A stretch of DNA of 5,626 bases from Alphaproteobacteria bacterium (GCA_030743445.1 JASLSL010000325.1:1-5626); one strand, 5' to 3'. Positions 1 through 4,697 are shown, counted from the stretch's first letter. Numbers and translations: made by a program. The notes: generated by a model not told the origin, from the letters alone.

Positions 1-611
1 GGCTCGCGGATGATCGAGCTGGCCCAGGTCGAGGCCGCCTTGTTGGGACGGCCCGGCCGCACCACGATGGTCGGTAGGCGCAGCGCCCGGCCGTCGATGA
101 AGCCCTTGCGGGTGTAGTCCGAGACCAGATACTCGCCAACCACCTTGGTCATGCCGTAGGTGGTGCCCGGGGTCGGCGTGGTGGCGTCGCCGATCACGTC
201 CGGCATATCGCCGCCGAAGGCCGCAACCGAGCTCGCGAAAATCAGCCGCGGCGCGTGGTCGAGCGCCCGGCAGGCATCGAGCACCGCGCGGACGCCGCCG
301 AGATTGACCCGGATGCCGAGGTCGAAATCCTCCTCCGCCTGGGCGCTGACCACGGCGGCGAGATGAAAAATGCTGTCGGTCTCGCCGTCGATCAGCTCTC
401 GCATTAACTTCTCGTCGCTGACCTCGCCGGTGTGGAATTCGAGCCGGCTGTCGTCGGGCAAGGGCGGGTCGGGCTCGACCACGTCCATGCCGACGAGGCT
501 CTCGATCTCGGCGAGTTTGCCGTCGCGGTCGGCGAGCTCGGGCTGGCTCAAGAGCGATTCGACGAGCTTGCGGCCGATCATGCCGGCGGCCCCGGTGACG
601 ACGACTTTCAT
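1..611 (-). CDS. denD: DenD-like NAD-dependent epimerase/dehydratase (D-erythronate dehydrogenase type), C-terminus cut by window edge
   Basis: Seen: 203 complete codons from ATG (609-611), open through the left edge. The N-terminus has the Rossmann signature TGAAGMIG (G7, G10, G13). FHLAA (82-86) follows, then the serine region FASSVAAFGG (125-134), then YGMTK with catalytic Tyr152 and Lys156. The stretch LRLPTIVVRPGRPN (177-190) is characteristic of the DenD-like subgroup of extended short-chain dehydrogenases. Known: family members are cytosolic and about 320 residues long, so roughly 115 residues are missing; DenD oxidises D-erythronate to its 2-oxo acid in four-carbon sugar-acid catabolism. 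The start overlaps the stop of the upstream hydroxyacid dehydrogenase as ATGA, which implies translational coupling in one operon. Inference: it oxidises a sugar acid made or used by its neighbours. The family assignment is firm, but the exact substrate is not, and related uronate or UDP-sugar enzymes are alternatives. Confidence 0.85.
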   Translation of the reverse strand, partial: MKVVVTGAAGMIGRKLVESLLSQPELADRDGKLAEIESLVGMDVVEPDPPLPDDSRLEFHTGEVSDEKLMRELIDGETDSIFHLAAVVSAQAEEDFDLGIRVNLGGVRAVLDACRALDHAPRLIFASSVAAFGGDMPDVIGDATTPTPGTTYGMTKVVGEYLVSDYTRKGFIDGRALRLPTIVVRPGRPNKAASTWASSIIRE

Positions 612-1618
612 TGCGCGAGGTGCTCCTGGTTGACGACGTTGCGGATCGGCCCGCCGGCGAGGTAGACGGCGAGGTTGCGCGCCGCCTTGCTGCGCAGGTC
701 GGTGGCGCCGTCGGGGCTGAACCAGGCGGCATGCGGCGTCAGGATCACCCGCCCCACGGTCCAGGCCTCGCGCGTCTTCAGGGCCCGGAACAGCTCCTGC
801 TTCGGGTCCGGCGGCTCCTGCGGCAGCACATCGAGCCCGGCCGCGGCGATGCGGTTCTCCTTCAAGGCCACGGTCACCGCGTCGACGTCGACGACCTCGC
901 CGCGCGAGGTGTTGATCAGGATCGCATCCTGCTTCATGACCGAGAGCGTCTGGCCGTTGATCATGCCTCGCGTCTCCTCGGTCAAGGGGGTGTGGCAGCT
1001 CACCACGTCGGCTTCGCCGAGCAGCTCCTCCAGCGACTCGCAACGCTCGAAACCGACCGCGAGGTCGGCGCCGTCCAGCAGATAGGGATCGTAGAACATC
1101 ACCCGCATGCCGAAGGCCCGCGCGCGCAAGCCCGCCGCGGTGCCGATCCGTCCGAGGCCGATAATGGCGAAGGTGCGGCCGCGCAAACGCCGCATGATCG
1201 GCGTGCCGATGGCGCGGAAGTTGCCGACCGGGTCCTCGCGCAGGGCCTCGTGGTGGCGCACGATGCCGCGGCTAAGCGCCAGCATCAGCCCGATCGCGTG
1301 GTCGGCGATATCGGTGGTGCCGTAGTCCGGCACGTTGCAGGCCGGGATGCTGCGGCGGCCGCACTCCTCGATGTCGATCACGTCGAAGCCGACGCCCATG
1401 CGGCTCACGACCCGGAGCTTCGGCGTGCGGTCGAGCAGCGCCCTGTCGCAGCGCAAGACGCCCCAGATCAGCATGCCGTCGGCCTCGGCCCAGACCTCGT
1501 CCGGAATGTCGTCGAGGGATTTGGCCTGGTAGGGCCGGACCTCGACCGCCTCGCCGGCCGCTTCCTGCTCGATGTCCGCCGGCCCGTCGAACCGCGCGTC
1601 GGGAATGATGATGAGCAT
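608..1618 (-). CDS. D-isomer-specific 2-hydroxyacid dehydrogenase, CtBP-like
   Basis: NAD-dependent oxidoreductase of 336 residues interconverting a 2-oxo acid and a D-2-hydroxy acid in the cytosol. Seen: an N-terminal catalytic-domain half (about 1-100), a Rossmann core with GLGRIG (154-159) and an acidic Asp177 (FYDPY) that favours NAD over NADP, and the catalytic triad Arg239 (NTSRGE), Glu268 (LPQEPP) and His296 (TPHAAW). The PHAAWFSPDG segment and the following RSKAARN helix resemble the CtBP/phosphoglycerate dehydrogenase-like branch. Length is normal for the family. The start at 1618 is chosen because GGGAG (1624-1628) sits 5 nt upstream. An in-frame ATG at 1672 would lie inside the -35 box, has no ribosome site, and adds residues unlike the family. 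It is first in an operon with the denD-like gene (ATGA overlap). Substrate is unknown; the neighbourhood suggests a sugar-derived 2-oxo or 2-hydroxy acid. Confidence 0.9.
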   Translation of the reverse strand: MLIIIPDARFDGPADIEQEAAGEAVEVRPYQAKSLDDIPDEVWAEADGMLIWGVLRCDRALLDRTPKLRVVSRMGVGFDVIDIEECGRRSIPACNVPDYGTTDIADHAIGLMLALSRGIVRHHEALREDPVGNFRAIGTPIMRRLRGRTFAIIGLGRIGTAAGLRARAFGMRVMFYDPYLLDGADLAVGFERCESLEELLGEADVVSCHTPLTEETRGMINGQTLSVMKQDAILINTSRGEVVDVDAVTVALKENRIAAAGLDVLPQEPPDPKQELFRALKTREAWTVGRVILTPHAAWFSPDGATDLRSKAARNLAVYLAGGPIRNVVNQEHLAQ

Positions 1619-1623
1619 GTGGT

Positions 1624-1628
1624 CTCCC
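1624..1628 (-). promoter_or_regulatory. Ribosome binding site deciding the hydroxyacid dehydrogenase start
   Basis: On the minus strand GGGAG precedes ATG (1616-1618) by 5 nt. It supports the 336-residue form starting MLIIIPDARF over the 18-residue longer form. Confidence 0.7.
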
Positions 1629-1644
1629 GGAATTGTCGCGCCGG

Positions 1645-1672
1645 AGAATAGGGTGCGCATCGACGGGGTCAA
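1645..1672 (-). promoter_or_regulatory. Sigma70-type promoter of the hydroxyacid dehydrogenase-denD operon
   Basis: Seen on the minus strand: -35 TTGACC (1667-1672, preceded by C as in the alphaproteobacterial CTTGAC box), a 16-nt spacer, and -10 TATTCT (1645-1650). Transcription would start near 1638, giving a leader of about 20 nt that contains the GGGAG ribosome site. Its presence means the operon can be transcribed independently of the dehydratase gene on the far side of ccdAB. This is a motif match only; no transcript data. Confidence 0.6.
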
Positions 1673-1710
1673 GCGTGGGAAAGGGCAAAAACGCTTTTAC
1701 CAAATCATAC

Positions 1711-1750
1711 GCATTGCAATGCATATAATATTATGCATACTATTATGCAT
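1711..1750 (+). promoter_or_regulatory. Putative ccdAB operator: repeated ATGCAT palindromes in an AT-rich island
   Basis: Seen: three perfect 6-bp palindromes ATGCAT at 1719-1724, 1733-1738 and 1745-1750 (spacing 14 and 12 bp). The 10-mer TATTATGCAT is directly repeated at 1729-1738 and 1741-1750. The 12-bp palindrome GCATTGCAATGC (1711-1722) overlaps the first ATGCAT. The stretch is strongly AT-rich inside otherwise GC-rich DNA and lies directly upstream of ccdA. Known: CcdA of plasmid F is a ribbon-helix-helix repressor that binds short palindromic sites repeated in its own promoter, and CcdA/CcdB complexes autoregulate the operon. Inference: ATGCAT is the site recognised by this CcdA. Confidence 0.6.
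1724..1729 (+). promoter_or_regulatory. Candidate -10 box for ccdAB
   Basis: A perfect TATAAT lies 38 bp before the ccdA ATG and overlaps the first ATGCAT palindrome, so a bound repressor would block it. No good -35 hexamer sits 16-18 bp upstream (CAAATC at 1701-1706 is poor; TTTACC at 1696-1701 is 22 bp away). TATTAT at 1729-1734 or 1741-1746 are alternative -10 boxes. Confidence 0.5.
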
Positions 1751-1767
1751 CGCTTTGGGAGCAACCC

Positions 1768-1995
1768 ATGCCGGCACCGAAGAAACGCACGACGGTCACG
1801 ATCGATCCGGAATTGCAAGCCTTCGCCAAGAAGGTCGGCTTGAATTTGTCGGGGACGCTGGAGGCGGCGTTGCGAGCGGCGCAGCGGGAGGAGGCGCGCG
1901 CGCGCTGGCTGCGCGAGAACGGCGAAGCGATCGAGCACTACAACCGACGGATCGCGGGCGACGGCGTGTTCGGCTCGGAATTCCGCCGGTACTAG
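1768..1995 (+). CDS. ccdA: CcdA-family antitoxin (type II toxin-antitoxin)
   Basis: A 75-residue antitoxin that would neutralise the CcdB gyrase poison encoded next to it and repress their shared promoter. Seen: a basic N-terminus followed by the ribbon strand KRTTVTI (6-12) and two helices (about 14-24 and 29-43), as expected of a ribbon-helix-helix DNA-binding domain. The C-terminal segment has W47, EN (50-51), EAIEHYN (53-59) and GDGVFG (64-69), matching the conserved CcdA pattern W..EN.EAI..YN..I...G.F that forms the toxin-binding tail. Length is close to the 72 residues of the F-plasmid protein. ATG is preceded by GGGAG (1757-1761) at 6 nt. ccdB follows after 22 bp on the same strand. 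The pair stands alone on the plus strand between minus-strand catabolic genes. Similarity to CcdA is by pattern, not alignment, but the paired CcdB makes it strong. Confidence 0.88.
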   Translation: MPAPKKRTTVTIDPELQAFAKKVGLNLSGTLEAALRAAQREEARARWLRENGEAIEHYNRRIAGDGVFGSEFRRY

Positions 1996-2012
1996 TGGAT
2001 AGAATCCACTAG
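1992..2012 (+). promoter_or_regulatory. Perfect inverted repeat (hairpin) between ccdA and ccdB
   Basis: Seen: arm CTAGTGGAT (1992-2000), 3-nt loop AGA, arm ATCCACTAG (2004-2012), a perfect 9-bp stem. The left arm contains the ccdA stop TAG (1993-1995); the right arm ends 5 nt before the ccdB ATG and occupies the place of its ribosome site. No purine-rich Shine-Dalgarno sequence is visible for ccdB. There is no T-run after it, so it is not a standard intrinsic terminator. Inference: an mRNA hairpin that limits toxin translation and makes it depend on ribosomes finishing ccdA, or else an mRNA-processing site. Confidence 0.6.
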
Positions 2013-2017
2013 CTGCA

Positions 2018-2329
2018 ATGGCGCAGTTCGACGTCCACCGCAATACCGGGCGGACCGCGGAGTTCATCCCGTATATCGTCGAGCTCCAGTCGGATTTCCT
2101 CGACCGGCTCGCGACGCGGTTGGTGGCGCCGCTCGTCGCGCGCGAGGCGATGACGCCGGCCCGTTACCTCAACCCGGAATTCGAGATCGAGGGACGCCGG
2201 GTCGTGCTGTCGATCCAGGAAATGGCCAGCTACCCGGCCGCCGAGCTGTCGCGCAACGTGGTCGCCAACCTCGGCGACCGGCGCGAGGCGATCATCGGCG
2301 CGATCGACGTCCTCGTCACCGGCGTTTGA
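2018..2329 (+). CDS. ccdB: CcdB-family toxin (DNA gyrase inhibitor)
   Basis: A 103-residue toxin. Known: CcdB dimers bind GyrA and trap gyrase on cleaved DNA. Seen: N-terminal AQFDVHRNTG (2-11), the family block ELQSDFLDRLATRLVAPL (22-39), MASYPA (69-74), and a C-terminal helix DRREAIIGAIDVL (87-99) ending T101-G102-V103. F-plasmid CcdB ends Trp-Gly-Ile at these positions and those residues matter for gyrase poisoning. The Thr-Gly ending here resembles chromosomal CcdB proteins such as that of Vibrio fischeri (about 105 residues). The ATG lies 22 bp after the ccdA stop with no clear ribosome site and a hairpin just upstream, so translation is probably coupled to ccdA. The gene faces the dehydratase gene tail to tail, 22 bp apart. 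The reading frame is intact; whether it is still toxic cannot be told from sequence. Confidence 0.92.
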   Translation: MAQFDVHRNTGRTAEFIPYIVELQSDFLDRLATRLVAPLVAREAMTPARYLNPEFEIEGRRVVLSIQEMASYPAAELSRNVVANLGDRREAIIGAIDVLVTGV

Positions 2330-2351
2330 GGGCGGGCCGCTTACCGCCGCC

Positions 2352-4070
2352 TTAATGGCTCTCCCTGGGCACCGGGGCACCTGACGCGCCGACCAGGAAG
2401 TCCAAATCGGCGCCGGTGTCGGCCTGCAGCACGTGGTCGACGTAGAGCTTGTAGTAGCCGCGCTCCATCGGCTGGTCCGGCGGCGACCATGCCGAACGGC
2501 GCTTCTCCAATTCCTCGTCCGCGACGTCGAGATGGAGCCGCCGCCCTTCGACGTCGAGCTCGATCACATCACCGTCCTGGACCAGGGCGAGGGTGCCGCC
2601 GGCCGCGGCCTCGGGCGAGGTATGGAGCACCACCGTGCCGTAGGCGGTGCCGCTCATCCGGGCGTCCGAGATGCGCACCATGTCGGTGATGCCCTTTTCC
2701 AGGATCTTCGGCGGCAGCTCCAGATTGCCGACCTCGGGGAAGCCCGGATAGCCCTTCGGGCCGCAGTTCTTCAGCACCAGCACGTCGTCGGGCTCGACGT
2801 CGAGGTCCGGATCGTCGATCCGAGCCTTGAAGTCTTCGATGTCCTCGAACACGACGGCGCGGCCCTTGTGCTGCATCAGCTCCGGCGTCGCGGCGGACGG
2901 CTTGAGAATCGCGCCCGAGGGCGCGAGGTTGCCTCGCAGCACCACGATCCCGCCCGATTCCTTGAACGGCGTCGCGGCCTCGAAGATCACCTCGCGGTTG
3001 AAGCACTCGGCATCCTTGACGTTGTCCCACATCGTCCGGCCATTGACCGTGAGCACGTCCTTATGGATGCGGTCGCCGATCTCGCGGATCGTCGCCGGCA
3101 GCCCGCCGGCGTAGTAGAAATCCTCCATCAGGTACTGGCCCGAAGGCATCAGGTTGACGAGGCACGGGATGTCGCGGCCGAGCCGGTCCCAGTCGTCGAG
3201 CGAAAGTTCGATGCCGATCCGCCCGGCGAGCGCCAGCAGATGCACCACCGCGTTGGTCGACCCGCCGATGGCGCCGTTGATCATGATCGCGTTCTCGAAC
3301 GCTTGCCGGGTCAGGATCTTGTCGATCGTCAGGTCCTCGTGGACCATCTCGACGATCCGGCGGCCGACCATGTGGGCCACGACCTTGCGGCGCGAATCGG
3401 CGGCCGGGATCGCGGCGTTGCTCGGCAGGCCCATGCCCAAGGCTTCCACCATAGAGGCCATGGTCGAGGCGGTGCCCATGGTCATGCAGTGCCCGGCCGA
3501 GCGCGACATGCCGGCCTCGGCGTCCATGAAGTCCTGGAGCGTGATCTTGCCGCCGCGCACGTCCTCGCTGAACTGCCACACGCTGGTGCCGGAGCCGAGC
3601 TCGCCGCCGCGGAACTTGCCGTTCAGCATCGGCCCGCCGGAGCACACGATGGTCGGCAATCCACAACTCGCCGCCCCCATCATCAAGGACGGCGTGGTCT
3701 TGTCGCAGCCGGTCAGCAGCACGACGCCGTCCATCGGGTTGGCGCGGATCGATTCCTCGACGTCCATGCTGGCGAGGTTGCGGAACAGCATGGTGGTCGG
3801 CCGCATCAGGGTCTCGCCGAGCGACATCACCGGGAACTCGACCGGGAAGCCGCCCATCTCGTAGACCCCGCGCTTGACGTGCTCGGCGAGCTCGCGGAAG
3901 TGGCCGTTGCAGGGGGTTAGCTCCGACCAGGTGTTGCAGATGCCGATCACCGGGCGGCCGTCGAACAGGTGGCTCGGCCGGCCCTGGTTGCGCATCCAGC
4001 TACGGTGGACGAAACCGTCGCGGTCGGCGGGGCCGAACCACGCGGTGCTGCGGCGTTTCTTGTCGGCCAT
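2352..4070 (-). CDS. IlvD/Edd-family sugar-acid dehydratase (L-arabinonate dehydratase-like)
   Basis: A 572-residue iron-sulfur enzyme that removes water from a 2,3-dihydroxy acid to give a 2-oxo-3-deoxy acid. Seen: the three cysteines expected to ligate a [2Fe-2S] cluster, Cys54 (TPCNGHF), Cys122 (TGCDKTTPS) and Cys195 (AGHCMTMGTAS); Mg-site residues Glu86, Asp123 and Lys124 (the lysine carbamylated in relatives); and a C-terminal RMSGTAYG with the catalytic serine near residue 473. The start AWFGPADRDGFVHRSWMRNQG and cysteine spacing match Rhizobium leguminosarum L-arabinonate dehydratase (about 579 residues, Cys59/127/200) better than biosynthetic IlvD, which favours a role in aldonate breakdown. 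GGGAGG (4080-4085) lies 9 nt before ATG. Its neighbours, an SDR and a hydroxyacid dehydrogenase, fit sugar-acid catabolism. Alternative: branched-chain dihydroxy-acid dehydratase, less likely in this context. Confidence 0.9.
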   Translation of the reverse strand: MADKKRRSTAWFGPADRDGFVHRSWMRNQGRPSHLFDGRPVIGICNTWSELTPCNGHFRELAEHVKRGVYEMGGFPVEFPVMSLGETLMRPTTMLFRNLASMDVEESIRANPMDGVVLLTGCDKTTPSLMMGAASCGLPTIVCSGGPMLNGKFRGGELGSGTSVWQFSEDVRGGKITLQDFMDAEAGMSRSAGHCMTMGTASTMASMVEALGMGLPSNAAIPAADSRRKVVAHMVGRRIVEMVHEDLTIDKILTRQAFENAIMINGAIGGSTNAVVHLLALAGRIGIELSLDDWDRLGRDIPCLVNLMPSGQYLMEDFYYAGGLPATIREIGDRIHKDVLTVNGRTMWDNVKDAECFNREVIFEAATPFKESGGIVVLRGNLAPSGAILKPSAATPELMQHKGRAVVFEDIEDFKARIDDPDLDVEPDDVLVLKNCGPKGYPGFPEVGNLELPPKILEKGITDMVRISDARMSGTAYGTVVLHTSPEAAAGGTLALVQDGDVIELDVEGRRLHLDVADEELEKRRSAWSPPDQPMERGYYKLYVDHVLQADTGADLDFLVGASGAPVPRESH

Positions 4071-4106
4071 CGAATGGGCCCTCCCTGTGAAATCGTCTGC
4101 TTTCCT

Positions 4107-4128
4107 CGGAGTCTCCGGGGGCGGCCCC
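4107..4128. promoter_or_regulatory. Two abutting short inverted repeats upstream of the dehydratase
   Basis: CGGAG-T-CTCCG (4107-4117) and GGGGC-G-GCCCC (4118-4128) are perfect 5-1-5 inverted repeats lying end to end. They occupy the place of the -10 and spacer downstream (on the minus strand) of the TTGACA at 4133-4138, where a repressor could act. In DNA this GC-rich, short palindromes also arise by chance, so this is only a candidate operator. Confidence 0.3.
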
Positions 4129-4129
4129 A

Positions 4130-4157
4130 GGGTGTCAATGGCCGGGTGTCAATGGCC
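4130..4157 (-). repeat. Perfect 14-bp tandem duplication carrying two TTGACA -35 hexamers
   Basis: GGGTGTCAATGGCC occurs twice with no gap (4130-4143 and 4144-4157). Read on the minus strand, toward the dehydratase gene, each copy contains a consensus -35 TTGACA (4133-4138 and 4147-4152). The expected -10 position for the inner copy (about 4110-4115, GAGACT) matches TATAAT poorly, so either the -10 is degenerate and activator-dependent or the repeat is a tandem protein-binding site. The dehydratase start is 60 bp from the repeat. Confidence 0.6.
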
Positions 4158-4172
4158 GCGCAGCATCTGCCT

Positions 4173-4181
4173 TGCTATGCT
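4173..4181 (+). promoter_or_regulatory. Extended -10 promoter element of the DUF1491 gene
   Basis: TGCTATGCT (TG, one base, then TATGCT) ends 7 bp before the ATG at 4189. Transcription would start at about 4188, on or next to the start codon. There is no Shine-Dalgarno sequence in the expected place, which fits a leaderless mRNA. No -35 hexamer matches at the normal distance, as is common for extended -10 promoters. Confidence 0.45.
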
Positions 4182-4188
4182 CCGGCCC

Positions 4189-4527
4189 ATGATGGAAGCC
4201 CGCCTGCCGACCGAGCTCTGGGTCAAGGCGCACGTCCGGCGTTGCAGCGCCAAGGGCGTGCCGGTCGTCATTTCACGCCGTGGCGACCCGCACAGCGGCG
4301 TGGTGATCGTCAAAATCGACCAGCTCGAGGCCGGTTGCCGGGTGATGGTCCAAATTCGCGACCTCGACGGCAAGATGGGCTGGACGGAGGCGCTCGAGGG
4401 CAAGCTCGTCGCCGAGGCCGAGGCCGACGACTACATCGCCCGCCAGACCCAATACGACCCGGATGTCTGGGTCGTCGAGGTCGAGGACCGGTTGGGGCGC
4501 AACTGGTTCGACGGCGAGGTGATCTGA
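4189..4527 (+). CDS. DUF1491 family protein
   Basis: A small 112-residue cytosolic protein of unknown function. Seen: N-terminal RLPTELWVKAHVRRC (5-19), then PVVISRRGDPHSGVVIVKID (25-44), a short acidic middle part, and the conserved end YDPDVWVVEVEDRLGR (89-104). This order, strand-rich with a D-P-D-x-W-x-V-E-x-E-D block, is that of the DUF1491 family, which is found mainly in Alphaproteobacteria. No signal peptide, membrane segment or cysteine metal site is visible. The start is not certain: ATG codons lie at 4177, 4189 and 4192, all in frame, none with a ribosome site. The 4189/4192 pair best matches family length and the extended -10 at 4173-4181, which would overlap a start at 4177. It is divergent from the dehydratase and convergent with the hydantoinase, so it is probably transcribed alone. 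Confidence 0.85.
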   Translation: MMEARLPTELWVKAHVRRCSAKGVPVVISRRGDPHSGVVIVKIDQLEAGCRVMVQIRDLDGKMGWTEALEGKLVAEAEADDYIARQTQYDPDVWVVEVEDRLGRNWFDGEVI

Positions 4528-4558
4528 CGGCTCGCTTCGCTCGCCACCCTCACCCGCT

Positions 4559-4576
4559 CCCCCCGCCTCCGGGGGG
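4559..4576. repeat. C6/G6 inverted repeat
   Basis: CCCCCC (4559-4564) and GGGGGG (4571-4576) around the 6-nt loop GCCTCC. It is low-complexity and may be part of the composite repeat rather than an independent signal. Confidence 0.35.
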
Positions 4577-4582
4577 GTCGCC

Positions 4583-4608
4583 ACCCTCTCCCGCAAGCGG
4601 GAGAGGGT
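4583..4608 (+). terminator. Perfect 12-bp hairpin, candidate terminator of the DUF1491 gene
   Basis: ACCCTCTCCCGC (4583-4594), two bases AA, then GCGGGAGAGGGT (4597-4608): a perfect 12-bp stem (in RNA the loop would open to at least 4 nt). TTATT follows on the plus strand, a short T-rich tail only. It lies 55 bp after the DUF1491 stop. It is symmetrical, so it could act on both strands. The same sequence type is a widespread dispersed repeat, so termination is an inference. Confidence 0.5.
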
Positions 4609-4634
4609 TATTCCGGCCAGCCGCGATCTCATAC

Positions 4635-4660
4635 CCCTCTCCCGCGTTAGGGGGAGAGGG
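4635..4660. repeat. Second copy of the CCCTCTCCC hairpin
   Basis: CCCTCTCCC (4635-4643) pairs with GGGAGAGGG (4652-4660) around an 8-nt loop. The arms repeat those of the 4583-4608 hairpin, so the gap holds two related palindromes. It could help end transcription of the hydantoinase gene, which converges from the right. Confidence 0.5.
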
Positions 4661-4665
4661 AGGGG

Positions 4666-4678
4666 CCCACGAAGTGGG
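4666..4678 (-). repeat. Short GTGGG/CCCAC hairpin after the hydantoinase gene
   Basis: CCCAC-GAA-GTGGG (4666-4678), a 5-bp stem with a 3-nt loop, 20 bp downstream of the hydantoinase stop on the minus strand. No T-run follows on that strand. It is probably the edge motif of the composite repeat. Confidence 0.35.
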
Positions 4679-4697
4679 AGGGTGAGGGGCCTTCGGC

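Larger units (their letters stand above)
4528..4697. repeat. Non-coding convergent gap packed with REP-like GC-rich palindromes
   Basis: This 170-bp stretch between two converging genes has no gene. It contains at least four inverted repeats (4559-4576, 4583-4608, 4635-4660, 4666-4678), recurring CCCTCTCCC/GGGAGAGGG words and CACCCTC/GAGGGTG words near both ends. Such composite units occur as dispersed intergenic repeats in many GC-rich proteobacterial genomes. Likely roles are bidirectional transcription termination, mRNA 3' end protection, or simply a mobile REP-type unit. Only one locus is visible, so dispersal cannot be shown here. Confidence 0.6.

Noticed and set aside
611..1651. Long open frame on the plus strand opposite the hydroxyacid dehydrogenase
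   Set aside because: It is antisense to a gene with full catalytic motifs; the predicted protein is Arg/Ala/His-rich with no recognisable domain, as expected from the complement of GC-rich codons.
1619..1672. N-terminally extended form of the hydroxyacid dehydrogenase starting at 1672
   Set aside because: The extension overlaps the -35/-10 promoter motifs and lacks a ribosome site, while GGGAG precedes the ATG at 1618.
1696..1701. TTTACC as the -35 of the ccdAB promoter
   Set aside because: It lies 22 bp from the TATAAT box, too far for a normal spacer.
1572..2012. Plus-strand open frame spanning the dehydrogenase start and ccdA in another frame
   Set aside because: It crosses the promoter region and overlaps ccdA out of frame; no family features and no ribosome site.
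2331..2351. Terminator between ccdB and the dehydratase gene
   Set aside because: Only a 5-bp GGCGG/CCGCC pairing with an 8-nt or longer loop and no T-run; too weak to call in this GC-rich DNA.
2433..3920. Very long (495-codon) open frame on the plus strand opposite the dehydratase
   Set aside because: It mirrors the IlvD/Edd gene codon for codon, is low-complexity (Arg, His, Asp, Val rich) and shows no domain. High GC removes stop codons in this frame.
4583..4660. CRISPR array or tRNA suggested by repeated palindromes
   Set aside because: Only two imperfectly matching hairpins without regular spacers, and no cloverleaf or anticodon arm.
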